Below, in pieces: positions 50,371 through 59,599 of a DNA stretch of 64,000 nt. Position 1 is the stretch's first letter, and each line of letters opens with the position of its first letter. The DNA comes from Petrimonas mucosa (GTDB lineage Bacteria > Bacteroidota > Bacteroidia > Bacteroidales > Dysgonomonadaceae). The translations under genes and the position numbers were made by a program. The notes under the pieces are model-generated. The model ran no database searches. It was not told the origin of the DNA and was given only the letters and a program-made list of their open reading frames with translations. The stretch spans positions 606,001 through 670,000 of the forward strand of contig NZ_LT608328.1 in assembly GCF_900095795.1 (NCBI RefSeq), written 5' to 3'.

Positions 50371-51720
50371 ATGGATAAAAGATACTTTCTCACCCTTGCA
50401 TGTAGCTTCGTCCTTTTGTCGGTAACGGGTCAGGAGAGCAGGGTAGAGTTGGACAACCTAACACTGGAAAGCGCGCTGACCTATTCATTGGCTCATTCTC
50501 CAACGGTTGTCAAGCAACGGCTCAAGTCACAGCAGGCAGGATACCAGCTTGAGCAGATAAAACGGGAATATCTGCCCGACATCTATGCCTCCTCCGAGTT
50601 GAGGCGTAACATCGTTATCCCGTCAACGCCCATCCCGGCTTCGATGATCAATCCTTCGTCCCCCGATGGGGAGTTGATGTACATGCGCTTCAATACCCCG
50701 TGGAGTTCCGGCGCTGGTATCAATGTGGCATTCGATATTTTCAATCCCGAGACGGCCGGTAGGAAGTTGATGCAGGAAAAGGAGTTAAATATCAGTCGGC
50801 TCGACTCCAGGATTTCTGAAAACGAGTTGCGGGCTTCAGTTGCACAGGCCTATGTAGATTGTGCGATAGCGCGGGCCCAGCTGGAGGCGCTGGCAGCCGA
50901 TACGGTCTATTATGCCTCCCTTTTCAGGGAAGCGGCCGACCGTTACCGGCGTGAGAAGATCTCTCTGGCAGAGAGAAACAGCGCCGAGATCAATTACAAT
51001 ACCTCTCTTGCCCGTTTTCATCAGGCAAAGAACATCTTACACAATGCCAATGTAGCCCTGTTACTGCAGATGGGGCTGGAAGCGGATGAGGATAATTTGA
51101 ACAGGATATGGCTGACAGATGATATCGAATCGCTTTACCTGAAAATGGCGGAGCTGGAACCTGTGAACGACGTGGCCCCCCTCTCTCATCTCCGGCAGGC
51201 CGAACAGGTTTCGCTTTCGGAAATCAGGACCAGGAGTGCGGTATTGAAGTATGCGCCATCACTGTCGTTGACAGGGTATTACGGGGCCAACTATTTCGGT
51301 AGGGAGTTGAAGCCGGGCGATCCCGACCGGTGGTTCGGAAACAGTTTTCTGGCTCTCTCGCTGAGGGTTCCCATTTCACGGTCGCTAAGCACTGCAAAGG
51401 AGGTCTCCCGATTGCGGGTAGAAGAACAGCTTGAACGTGAGAATCTTCGGGAAATAAAAAACAGCCGCCTGGCCGAATTGTCAAAGGAGAGAGACAGAGT
51501 GGAGACCTTAAGGGAGACTTATGGGTTGAAACTGGCAAACATGAACCTGATGAAGCAACAGGTTGTAGCAAGAGAGATCCAGTTTCAGAAAGGATATTTA
51601 CTCGAAAGCGAGTTCCTTTCAGAGAAGCTGCGCGAACAGAATGCACAGCAGGAGTACCTGCAGGCCGCCTACGACCTCCTTTCGGCTTGCATCAACCTCG
51701 AAAAGCTGATGAAGAACTGA
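50371..51720 (+). CDS. TolC-family outer-membrane efflux channel
   Basis: A 449-residue protein with a signal peptide (1-20, LLSVTG) and two OEP repeats of long amphipathic helices: LTLESALTYSLAHSPTVVKQRLKSQQAGYQLEQIKREYLPD and VSLSEIRTRSAVLKYAPSLSLTGYYGANYF. The C-terminal half has long coiled-coil helices with ESEFLSEKLREQNAQQEYLQAAYDLLSACINLEKLM. It forms the trimeric exit duct for the tripartite exporter and ends the operon. Confidence 0.93.
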   Translation: MDKRYFLTLACSFVLLSVTGQESRVELDNLTLESALTYSLAHSPTVVKQRLKSQQAGYQLEQIKREYLPDIYASSELRRNIVIPSTPIPASMINPSSPDGELMYMRFNTPWSSGAGINVAFDIFNPETAGRKLMQEKELNISRLDSRISENELRASVAQAYVDCAIARAQLEALAADTVYYASLFREAADRYRREKISLAERNSAEINYNTSLARFHQAKNILHNANVALLLQMGLEADEDNLNRIWLTDDIESLYLKMAELEPVNDVAPLSHLRQAEQVSLSEIRTRSAVLKYAPSLSLTGYYGANYFGRELKPGDPDRWFGNSFLALSLRVPISRSLSTAKEVSRLRVEEQLERENLREIKNSRLAELSKERDRVETLRETYGLKLANMNLMKQQVVAREIQFQKGYLLESEFLSEKLREQNAQQEYLQAAYDLLSACINLEKLMKN

Positions 51721-51727
51721 TCAAGGC

Positions 51728-51919
51728 CTATTTTTTATCCCGATAGTTATTCTGGATAAAAAACATGGAGATGAAAATATTGGTAATCAGAAAGCCTCCA
51801 CAACAGGCCAGAAAGATGCCTTTCCATTTCGGCATGGCGATGAGGCAGCTAATGGAGGCGACCGCTATGACTGCGATCGCTATCCACATGATGGTGAAAA
51901 TCTGTTTTTTTGTAGCCAT
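51728..51919 (-). CDS. Small two-helix membrane protein
   Basis: A 63-residue protein with hydrophobic segments at about 7-29 and 33-54 and charged ends (MATKKQ, NNYRDKK). It begins 3 bp after the upstream hydrolase stops and so is probably co-transcribed with it and rlmH. It carries several Cys and Ile residues in the helices. No family is recognised. Confidence 0.72.
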   Translation of the reverse strand: MATKKQIFTIMWIAIAVIAVASISCLIAMPKWKGIFLACCGGFLITNIFISMFFIQNNYRDKK

Positions 51920-51922
51920 TTT

Positions 51923-53317
51923 TTATTGTTTTACCTGTTTTTTTATCCAGGCCGTGATGTCGGACAACACCTCCGGCGAGATGGTCTGCTCAATCTTTCC
52001 ATACTCATCTACACGGCCGGTTTCGCTCTCCTGAAAAAGATGATTCAGCCGCGGATAGGCCTTCAGCTCATATCGTCGGTTTCCTCCCCTATCCAGTGCA
52101 GATTGTATAGCTGCAAGATTTTTTTCAGGGACCACCTGGGTATCATTCTCTCCGTTGATGGCCAGCACGGGACATTTCACCTTTTGTAGGAATTGTGACG
52201 GATCGAGTGTCAGAAACTGCCGGTACCAAGGGGTGGTGATTGGGTTCACCTGGTTGCGGATGAAGTTCTCCTTGTTGATTTTCATCTTTACGAAAAGGGG
52301 ATATTGTTCCCAAAGTTGCGATAGCCTGTCGCGCAATACCACCCGATCGGCTTCTCTCCCTTCCCATTCCGAAAGGCTTTCAAATATCTCACGCAGCGCC
52401 CTCAATGATTGCTCGATATTCTCCGGTTCCATGTTGAGTTGCTGCATCGAGATTCGGTTCTGTTCCATTACCGTTTCGAGTCCGTTCTCTCCCATTCCTG
52501 CCATCAGGACGATGAACCGGATATCATGCTTCCCTGATGATGCCACCATGGGGGCAATCAATCCCCCCTCGCTATGGCCGATAAGGCCGATAGCCGATTG
52601 CATCACCTCTCTCCTTGTTTTCAGGTAGGCCACTGCCGCAGCGGCATCTGCTGCAAAGTCCCTGGTGGTTGCCCCTTGATAGTCACCTGTGGAATTCCCT
52701 ATGCCCCGTTTGTCGTATCTGAGAACGACAAATCCGTTTCTTGTCAGGTGGTCGGCGATTACCAGAAACGGTTTGTGTCCGAAAATGGTCTCGTCCCTGT
52801 CGTGAGGGCCGCTGCCTGCGATAAGCACCACGGCCGGGAACCTGCCTGTGGAGTCTGGTATTGTGAGTGATCCTGACAGTTCGATCTCATCTTTTTTATT
52901 GGGGAATTTCACCTCTTCCGATCTGTAGGGAAATGGGGGGAGAGGTTCTTGAGGCCGGTTCAGAAGCGGCTTGCCTGACTGCTTGAGCACAAGCGGAAAA
53001 GGGATTCCTCCCTGGTTGAATGTGCCTATAATTGAGTCTCCCTGCACTGTTCCCTGATAAAAAATACCCAGTCCCGTTGCCACAATCTCGAGCCGGTTCC
53101 CGGAGAAGGTGGTCTTTGTCGTTGGCACTCCAAAAGCATTTTGCGCGGGACTGTCCATTGTAGTGCTGTAAAGGCTGTCGGTCCTGGAGATATTGAAGAC
53201 AACAGGCAACCTGTTTCCCATAACATTGAGGGTCCCGCTCCAGCTGCCGGTAATCTCTTGTGCGGCAAGGGAGATGGTGACGGATAACAACAGAAGGATG
53301 GAAACTCGCTTTTTCAC
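51923..53317 (-). CDS. Secreted alpha/beta hydrolase with N-terminal beta domain
   Basis: A 464-residue protein with a signal peptide (1-19, ISLAAQ). Residues 22-125 form a beta domain (ITGSWSGTLNVMGNRLPVVFNI) common to Bacteroidetes hydrolases annotated as S9-like or dienelactone-hydrolase-like. The alpha/beta-hydrolase core follows: oxyanion strand LIAGSGPHDRDE, nucleophile Ser249 in GHSEGG, acid in NGENDTQV and His in RLNHLFQ near the end. The substrate may be an ester or a peptide. It lies 6 bp after rlmH. Confidence 0.88.
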   Translation of the reverse strand: MKKRVSILLLLSVTISLAAQEITGSWSGTLNVMGNRLPVVFNISRTDSLYSTTMDSPAQNAFGVPTTKTTFSGNRLEIVATGLGIFYQGTVQGDSIIGTFNQGGIPFPLVLKQSGKPLLNRPQEPLPPFPYRSEEVKFPNKKDEIELSGSLTIPDSTGRFPAVVLIAGSGPHDRDETIFGHKPFLVIADHLTRNGFVVLRYDKRGIGNSTGDYQGATTRDFAADAAAAVAYLKTRREVMQSAIGLIGHSEGGLIAPMVASSGKHDIRFIVLMAGMGENGLETVMEQNRISMQQLNMEPENIEQSLRALREIFESLSEWEGREADRVVLRDRLSQLWEQYPLFVKMKINKENFIRNQVNPITTPWYRQFLTLDPSQFLQKVKCPVLAINGENDTQVVPEKNLAAIQSALDRGGNRRYELKAYPRLNHLFQESETGRVDEYGKIEQTISPEVLSDITAWIKKQVKQ

Positions 53318-53323
53318 TTTTTA

Positions 53324-53797
53324 CTATTCATGATGATACGGTTCGCCGTTTAATATTGTCATTGCCCGGTACAACTGCTCCACAAACACCAGCCGAACCA
53401 TCTGGTGGGTAAAGGTCATCCGCGATAGCGACAGTTTCTCGTTTGCACGGTCGTATACTTGGTCTGCAAATCCGTAAGGTCCGCCAACGACAAAAACAAG
53501 CCGTTTGGGCACCGAGTGCGACCGCTTCTCGATAAAGGCTGAAAACTCCATTGACGAGTATTGTTTCCCCTTGTCATCCAGCAACACTACATGGTCGCCC
53601 GGTTGAATACGGTTCAGAATGGCTTCACCTTCGAGCTGTTTCTGTTCCTTCTCCGACAGGTTCTTTCTGTTTTTCACATCGGGTACAAAATCGAGTTCAA
53701 ACGGGATATAATGACTCAACCTTTTTTTGAACATCTCGATTGCCCGGACGTAGAAATCCTCATCGGTCTTTCCAACGGACAGCAAAACCACCTTCAT
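53324..53797 (-). CDS. rlmH: 23S rRNA pseudouridine-1915 N3-methyltransferase
   Basis: A 157-residue SPOUT methyltransferase of standard RlmH length. The knot contains VVGGPYGFADQVY and LSRMTFTHQMVRLVFVEQLYRAMTILNGEPYHHE at the C-terminus, the hallmark of RlmH. It methylates pseudouridine 1915 of helix 69 in assembled 70S ribosomes. A TATATTTG element lies upstream on its strand. Confidence 0.96.
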   Translation of the reverse strand: MKVVLLSVGKTDEDFYVRAIEMFKKRLSHYIPFELDFVPDVKNRKNLSEKEQKQLEGEAILNRIQPGDHVVLLDDKGKQYSSMEFSAFIEKRSHSVPKRLVFVVGGPYGFADQVYDRANEKLSLSRMTFTHQMVRLVFVEQLYRAMTILNGEPYHHE

Positions 53798-53841
53798 CTC
53801 TCGTTAATGGATCTTTTTTCGTAAAATTAGCAACTTGACTG

Positions 53842-53849
53842 CAAATATA
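53842..53849 (-). promoter_or_regulatory. -7 element of rlmH
   Basis: The complement reads TATATTTG, 44 bp before the rlmH start. On the plus strand, TAATTTTG at 53864-53871 could serve nadC. Neither has a TTG at the usual spacing. Confidence 0.5.
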
Positions 53850-53948
53850 ACCTATTATTTTTATAATTTTGCATTCACAATTTGCAAGTTTTATTAACAA
53901 AACTGGCTGAATTGTGTTATAGTTAGGTAGCGACCCAATTTGATTTAA

Positions 53949-54797
53949 ATGGAATTAGAAAAATTGACGGATAAACTTCTTGAACTGGCCTTTGCCGAGG
54001 ATATTGGCGACGGTGATCATACTACGCTTTGCAGCATTCCCGAAACAGCTACCGGAAAAGCCAGGTTGCTGATCAAGGAGGAGGGCATACTGGCGGGTGT
54101 TGAGGTTGCCAGGACGATTTTCAACCGTTTCGACAAGGAGCTGAAGATGGATGTTTTCATTAACGACGGTGCGCAGGTCAAGCCCGGTGACGTGGCATTC
54201 CTTGTCTCGGGAAAGGTGCAATCGTTGTTGCAGACAGAACGGTTGGTCCTGAACATCATGCAGCGCATGAGCGGAATTGCAACCACTACCGGGAAATATG
54301 TAAAGCTGCTTGAAGGAACCAAGACGAAAGTGCTTGACACCCGCAAAACCACACCCGGGATGCGGATGCTGGAGAAGCAGGCCGTGAAGATTGGAGGTGG
54401 AGAGAATCACCGTATCGGTCTGTTCGACATGATTCTGCTGAAAGACAACCACGTGGATTTTGCCGGGGGGATTGAAAATGCTATCCGCAGGGCACAACAA
54501 TACTTGAAAGATAAGAAGAAACAACTGGCCATCGAAATTGAAGTTCGCAATTTCGACGAGCTTCGGCAGGCCCTTGCCGTGGGTGGGGTAGACAGGATCA
54601 TGCTCGACAATTTCACCCCCGAACAGACTGCCGAGGCGGTAAGACTCGTCAACGGACGCGTTGAGTTGGAATCATCGGGTGGAATTACGTACGAAACGAT
54701 CCGCCAATATGCGGAGTGTGGCGTGGATTACATTTCGGTAGGTGCGCTAACCCATTCGGTGAAAAGTTTGGACATGAGCTTGAAGGCAGTTGAATAA
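53949..54797 (+). CDS. nadC: Nicotinate-nucleotide pyrophosphorylase (quinolinate phosphoribosyltransferase)
   Basis: A 282-residue NadC that converts quinolinate and PRPP to nicotinate mononucleotide in de novo NAD synthesis. It contains EDIGDGDHTT at the N-terminus, LVLNIMQRMSGIATTT near residue 100, the substrate-binding LDTRKTTPGMRMLEKQAVKIGGGENHRIGL and the C-terminal LESSGGITYETI and GVDYISVGALTHS. NadA and NadB are not in the window. dCMP deaminase follows 17 bp later. Confidence 0.96.
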   Translation: MELEKLTDKLLELAFAEDIGDGDHTTLCSIPETATGKARLLIKEEGILAGVEVARTIFNRFDKELKMDVFINDGAQVKPGDVAFLVSGKVQSLLQTERLVLNIMQRMSGIATTTGKYVKLLEGTKTKVLDTRKTTPGMRMLEKQAVKIGGGENHRIGLFDMILLKDNHVDFAGGIENAIRRAQQYLKDKKKQLAIEIEVRNFDELRQALAVGGVDRIMLDNFTPEQTAEAVRLVNGRVELESSGGITYETIRQYAECGVDYISVGALTHSVKSLDMSLKAVE

Positions 54798-54814
54798 CAG
54801 TAAACTGACGTGAA

Positions 54815-55237
54815 ATGACAGATAGAAAACAGCTTGAACTCGATAAACGGTATATGCGGATGGCATTTATCTGGTCGGAGAATTCATACTGCAAGAGGCG
54901 CCAGGTGGGAGCCATCCTGGTAAAAGACAAGATGATCATTTCGGACGGATACAACGGAACCCCTTCCGGCTTTGAGAATGTCTGCGAGGATGAGCAGAAT
55001 GTGACTAAACCCTACGTGCTTCATGCAGAGGCAAATGCCATCACCAAGGTTGCCCGTTCCAACAATAGCAGCGACGGAGCAACATTGTATGTAACCTCAT
55101 CTCCTTGCATCGAGTGTGCCAAACTGATTATCCAGGCAGGCATCCGTAGAGTGGTCTATGCCGATTCCTATAGGTTGAGTGATGGGGTTGAATTGCTTAA
55201 GAAGGCAAATATAGAGTTGATTTCGGTCGATTTGTAA
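54815..55237 (+). CDS. Deoxycytidylate (dCMP) deaminase
   Basis: A 140-residue zinc-dependent deaminase that converts dCMP to dUMP for dTMP synthesis. Zinc ligands and the catalytic Glu are His70 and Glu72 (HAEAN) with Cys98 and Cys101 (PCIEC). The N-terminal region YMRMAFIWSENSYCKRRQVGAILVKDKMIISDGYNGTPSGFENV is typical of the ComEB/dCMP deaminase group. It sits in a run of co-directional genes from nadC to the cyclo-ligase. Confidence 0.94.
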   Translation: MTDRKQLELDKRYMRMAFIWSENSYCKRRQVGAILVKDKMIISDGYNGTPSGFENVCEDEQNVTKPYVLHAEANAITKVARSNNSSDGATLYVTSSPCIECAKLIIQAGIRRVVYADSYRLSDGVELLKKANIELISVDL

Positions 55238-55260
55238 TAACAAAATGGCAAGAGTAGAAG

Positions 55261-56961
55261 ATGAGACTGAGACCTGAGAACAAGTATAAGACGTGGCTTC
55301 CCTTCTGGATTGCAGTAGGTATTGTACTGGGTATCCTGATAGAGAGTATCTATTCACAATTCGGGAGCACGGGAAAGGTGAATGGAACCGGAAAGATCGA
55401 TGCGGTATTCAACTATATCAACAAATCGTACGTCGACACCGTTGACATGCACCAGCTTGTGGAGGAGGCACTGCCCAAGATTGTCCAGGAGCTCGATCCG
55501 CACTCGGCCTATATCCCCGCCAGTGAAATGAAGCGTCTGAACGAGGACATGGAAGGTCACTTTTCAGGAATCGGGGTGAGTTTTTACGTTTTAAGGGATA
55601 CGATCGTGGTGACAAGCATTGTCCCCGGCGGTCCTTCGGAAGCTGCTGGCATAAAGCAATGGGACCGGATCGTCAATGTGAATGACACGCTGATTGCAGG
55701 CAAAAATATTACAAATGCCGAAGTGCTGAAGAAGCTCCGTGGAGAAAAGGGGTCGGTGGTAAAACTGGGTATCCGCAGGGATAACAATCCTGAACTGATC
55801 AATATAACCGTAACCCGTGGTGATATTCCAATGAACAGCGTATTGGCGGCATATATGCAGACCAGGACCATCGGATATATCCGGGTTGGCACCTTCGGAT
55901 TCAACACCTTCAATGAATTTATATCAGCGCTCTCAAAACTCAAAAGTCAGGGAGCAAAATCTTTTGTGATCGATTTGCGTGGCAACAGCGGCGGCTCGTT
56001 GGAGGTTGTGGTGGCCATGGTGAATGAGTTTCTCCACAAAGGCGACCTGATCGTCTATGCCGACGGGCGGAACTTCCCCCGTCAGGACAGCTACGCCAAT
56101 GGATCCGGTACAAGCAAGGAGGATGATGTGGTGGTGCTGATCGATGAATTGAGCGCATCTGCCAGTGAAATATTTGCCGGCGCCATCCAGGATAACGATC
56201 GGGGGCTGGTAATGGGTCGCCGATCATTTGGAAAGGGATTGGTGCAGAGTCAGCGGAATTTCCCCGACGGGTCAGCCGTCAGGCTTACCGTTGCCCGGTA
56301 TTACACCCCTTCGGGCCGTTCCATCCAGCGTAAATATGAGAAAGGGAAGTACGATGAATATGAGATGGAGGCCTTGAACCGCTACATGCAGGGAGACTAC
56401 GTCAATTCCGATACGGCCTCTACCCTGATACCCTATAAGACAGGAGGAGGCAGGACGGTTTATGGTGGCGACGGCATCATGCCAGACGTCTTCATCGCGC
56501 GAGATACCGTTGGCATGAACTCCTATTTCAATTCCATTGCCAACAGAGACTACATTCAGGAGTATGCGGTAACCTATTCGGATATGAACCGCAATAAGTT
56601 GCGTGAGTTCCAGACGGTCGATGATCTTGTCCGCTACCTCTACAGGCAACCGCTACTGGTTAATCTGGTAAGTTTTGCAGACAACAAGGGAATTCGGCCC
56701 CGTCCCTACTACATCGAGGAGTCGAGAAAACTGTTTGAGCGGCACCTGATCTCCAATATTGTCAGGTACTTTTTCGGCGAGGAGAGCTACTTTTCGGTAT
56801 ACCTCCAGGATGATACCCTGCTGAAAAATGCGGTCGATTACATCGAGAGGGGATTGGCTAAACCGGAGTCCGTTGTGCAGGAGAGATATAAATCCATTAC
56901 ACTGGGTCAACGCATCAATCTGCATGTTCCCGGTGAGTTTACATCATTGTTCTATGCGTAG
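55261..56961 (+). CDS. S41-family C-terminal processing peptidase
   Basis: A 566-residue protease with one N-terminal membrane segment (about 13-31). The PDZ domain (about 85-165) carries GIGVSFYVLRDTIVVTSIVPGGPSEAAGIKQWDRIVNVND. The catalytic dyad is Ser300 and Lys325 (LSASASEIFAGAIQ and RSFGKGLVQ), 25 residues apart as in CtpA/Prc. RGNSGG lies near 241. A C-terminal helical region of ~180 residues follows, as in Bacteroidetes members. It acts in the periplasm on misfolded or maturing envelope proteins. Its last codons overlap the next gene by 8 bp. Confidence 0.93.
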   Translation: MRLRPENKYKTWLPFWIAVGIVLGILIESIYSQFGSTGKVNGTGKIDAVFNYINKSYVDTVDMHQLVEEALPKIVQELDPHSAYIPASEMKRLNEDMEGHFSGIGVSFYVLRDTIVVTSIVPGGPSEAAGIKQWDRIVNVNDTLIAGKNITNAEVLKKLRGEKGSVVKLGIRRDNNPELINITVTRGDIPMNSVLAAYMQTRTIGYIRVGTFGFNTFNEFISALSKLKSQGAKSFVIDLRGNSGGSLEVVVAMVNEFLHKGDLIVYADGRNFPRQDSYANGSGTSKEDDVVVLIDELSASASEIFAGAIQDNDRGLVMGRRSFGKGLVQSQRNFPDGSAVRLTVARYYTPSGRSIQRKYEKGKYDEYEMEALNRYMQGDYVNSDTASTLIPYKTGGGRTVYGGDGIMPDVFIARDTVGMNSYFNSIANRDYIQEYAVTYSDMNRNKLREFQTVDDLVRYLYRQPLLVNLVSFADNKGIRPRPYYIEESRKLFERHLISNIVRYFFGEESYFSVYLQDDTLLKNAVDYIERGLAKPESVVQERYKSITLGQRINLHVPGEFTSLFYA

Positions 56962-57535
56962 GGCAAAAGGTGGGGAGATAGTTGAACAGAAGAGAAAGCT
57001 TCGGGCAAAGGTGGTTGAGATCAAGCGTTCCCATTCCGAAGGGGAGTTGCAGGAGTTCTCGGAGGAGGTAATAACCACGCTCGAACTTACCGTACTGTTC
57101 CAGCAGGCGAAGGTTATACTGGCTTACTACAGTATGGCCGACGAGGTTGCAACCCATCAATTGATAAAAAAACATTGTCTGGAAAAACAATTTCTGTTGC
57201 CGACGGTTAATAATGGTGAATTAGTATTGAAAAGGTACGATTCGGAAGAGAGCATGTCCACTTCGGCGTATGGAATTAGAGAGCCGGTGGGTGATGCTAT
57301 ACCGGAATCGGAATATGGTAAGATCGACCTTGTAATTGTCCCGGGTGTAGCTTTTGACAGAAAGCTAAACCGTATGGGCAGGGGTAAAGGCTATTATGAC
57401 AGGTTGTTGCCGAAAATAGCTGCTCCCAGATTGGCCGTTTGTTTCGATTTTCAACTCTTCGACAACATTCCGGCAGACCAGGGAGATATAAAAATGAACA
57501 TGATTGTGTGCCAGAATGAGATAATTGTGGAATAA
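56954..57535 (+). CDS. 5-formyltetrahydrofolate cyclo-ligase
   Basis: A 193-residue enzyme that converts 5-formyl-THF to 5,10-methenyl-THF with ATP. It has the C-terminal motif IDLVIVPGVAFDRKLNRMGRGKGYYDRLL and N-terminal KRKLRAKVVEIKR. ATG 56954 overlaps the protease stop (shared ATGCGTAG), and translation from there gives a normal length. A longer frame reaching 56828 would lie fully inside the protease gene and is rejected. Confidence 0.93.
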   Translation: MRRAKGGEIVEQKRKLRAKVVEIKRSHSEGELQEFSEEVITTLELTVLFQQAKVILAYYSMADEVATHQLIKKHCLEKQFLLPTVNNGELVLKRYDSEESMSTSAYGIREPVGDAIPESEYGKIDLVIVPGVAFDRKLNRMGRGKGYYDRLLPKIAAPRLAVCFDFQLFDNIPADQGDIKMNMIVCQNEIIVE

Positions 57536-57646
57536 TTGTTCAACAGTTTGAACTTAAGGCAAGCAGTAATATTGATATCACAATTCTTCATAAACTTTGG
57601 GTATATTTAGTAAATAAATATACTCTCGCTATCTTTAAGTGCAGTT

Positions 57647-59599
57647 ATGAATAAAAGCTTAGAGGATTATTTGTCAAACAGGGTATTGTCTCGCATGTCT
57701 ATCCTGATAATAGACATTCTGATCATACTGTTTTCAACGCTGACCATGTATTTCCTCCGTTTCGGCTTTGAGGGTCTCACGGCGCAGGTCAAGGCTGACG
57801 GTATTACCACAACGGCGGTACTGGTATTTTTCAATATCATTTCATTTCTTATTTTCAAGACCTTCAGCGGGGTCTTGCGTTTCTCGGCCTTTTCCGACCT
57901 GATACGCATCATTTACGCGTTGACCCTGGGTTATCTCCTGTCGTATGGCTGTCTGTTGGTCATCAAGGAGTACAATCCCAGCTTCACCATATCAAATACC
58001 ATTCACTTTGCCACTTACGTGCTCAATGTCCTGCTGATGATTTTCTCGCGAATTGTTGTCAAGGAGGTGTATGAGTCGATAACCGGCAAACCGCAGAAGG
58101 CCACCAATGTCTTCATTTATGGCACCAAACAGGCTGGAATCAGTCTTGCAAAAGCGATCAGGGGTAATCGCGAGTTCAAGTATAAGGTGTTGGGATTTAT
58201 CACCGATGAGGAGAATATGGTAGGGAAGAACCTCCTGGGGTTGACCATTTATGCCAATAACGAAAACCTCTTCAGGGTATTGGAGGCAAAAGATGTGAAA
58301 ACGGTGATTGTCTCTCCCCATAAGATGGACCAGATAAGGAACTCCCCTACGTTGGACAACTTTGTAGACCACAACATTTCGCTACTGACCACTTCACCCA
58401 TAAATGAGTGGAACGGTACGCTTACGGGGAAAGAGCAGTTGAAGGATATCCAGATTGAGGACTTGCTCCCCCGTAATCCAATCAACATCAATATGATGGA
58501 GATTGCTTCCCTCATTGAGGGGAAACGGGTAATGGTGACAGGTGCGGCAGGTTCCATCGGAAGCGAGATTGTGCGTCAGGTAGCAACGTTCAATCCTTAC
58601 AACATCATTCTGATCGATCAGGCGGAGACCCCGCTTCACGATATGAGGCTCGAACTTCAGAAGAAGTGGATGGATCTCAATACCCACATCATCGTAGCCG
58701 ATGTGAGCAACGCTACAAGGATGGAGCGTATTTTCGAGATGACCCACCCGCAATATATTTTCCATGCTGCAGCCTACAAGCATGTTCCCATGATGGAGGA
58801 CAACGTTTCGGAATCGGTCCAGACCAATATCCTCGGTACAAAAATCCTTGCGGATCTGGCTGTGAAGTATGGGGCGCAGAAGTTTGTGATGGTTTCTACC
58901 GACAAGGCGGTAAATCCCTCCAACGTGATGGGTTGTTCAAAAAGAATCTGTGAGATATATGTCCAGTCGCTGTCGAGACATCTCGAAAAGACAGGGCAGA
59001 AAAGCACGCAGTTCATTACCACCCGTTTCGGTAATGTACTGGGATCAAACGGGTCGGTAATTCCGTTGTTCCGTGAGCAGATCAAGAAAGGAGGCCCCTT
59101 GACGGTCACACACCCTGAAATCATCCGATACTTCATGACCATCCCCGAAGCTTGCCAGTTGGTACTCGAGGCAGGATCGATGGGTAAAGGAGGGGAGATC
59201 TACCTGTTCGACATGGGTAAACCGGTCAAGATCCTCGACCTGGCCAAACGGATGATACGCCTTTCGGGTTCCAACAATATAAAAATCGAGTTCACGGGTC
59301 TTCGTCACGGCGAAAAACTGTATGAGGAGCTCCTCAACGCCTCCGAGAATACGATCAAGACCCACCACGAGAAGATCATGATCGCCCAGGTACGTGAATA
59401 TGAGTATGAAAAGGTGAAGGATCAGATCGATGAACTGATCAAGATCTCCTATCAATATGACGACATGCTGACGGTGAGAAAGATGAAGGAGATTGTTCCC
59501 GAATTCCGCAGCATCAACTCACCCTATGAGGCGGTCGACCGGATGCTGGAGAATGCAGAGGAGAGGGAGAGCGTCAAGCAGGACACCTTCTCAATTTAA
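57647..59599 (+). CDS. Membrane-anchored UDP-sugar 4,6-dehydratase-like protein (CapD/PglF/FlaA1 family)
   Basis: A 650-residue protein. Four transmembrane segments (about 17-135) are followed by a CoA-binding-like domain (about 145-270, NVFIYGTKQAGISLAKAI) and a Rossmann dehydratase domain from ~290. The NAD(P) motif is VTGAAGSIGSEIVRQ, and the catalytic region is VSTDKAVNPSNVMGCSKRICE with Met in place of the usual SDR Tyr, as in PglF. RHGEKLYEELL lies near residue 563. It probably makes a 4-keto-6-deoxy UDP-sugar for surface polysaccharide or glycoprotein. It overlaps the converging ABC gene by 9 bp. Confidence 0.93.
   Translation: MNKSLEDYLSNRVLSRMSILIIDILIILFSTLTMYFLRFGFEGLTAQVKADGITTTAVLVFFNIISFLIFKTFSGVLRFSAFSDLIRIIYALTLGYLLSYGCLLVIKEYNPSFTISNTIHFATYVLNVLLMIFSRIVVKEVYESITGKPQKATNVFIYGTKQAGISLAKAIRGNREFKYKVLGFITDEENMVGKNLLGLTIYANNENLFRVLEAKDVKTVIVSPHKMDQIRNSPTLDNFVDHNISLLTTSPINEWNGTLTGKEQLKDIQIEDLLPRNPININMMEIASLIEGKRVMVTGAAGSIGSEIVRQVATFNPYNIILIDQAETPLHDMRLELQKKWMDLNTHIIVADVSNATRMERIFEMTHPQYIFHAAAYKHVPMMEDNVSESVQTNILGTKILADLAVKYGAQKFVMVSTDKAVNPSNVMGCSKRICEIYVQSLSRHLEKTGQKSTQFITTRFGNVLGSNGSVIPLFREQIKKGGPLTVTHPEIIRYFMTIPEACQLVLEAGSMGKGGEIYLFDMGKPVKILDLAKRMIRLSGSNNIKIEFTGLRHGEKLYEELLNASENTIKTHHEKIMIAQVREYEYEKVKDQIDELIKISYQYDDMLTVRKMKEIVPEFRSINSPYEAVDRMLENAEERESVKQDTFSI

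Noticed and set aside
56828..56953. Longer cyclo-ligase frame inside the protease gene
   Set aside because: It overlaps coding sequence of the S41 protease, and the family N-terminus fits ATG 56954.
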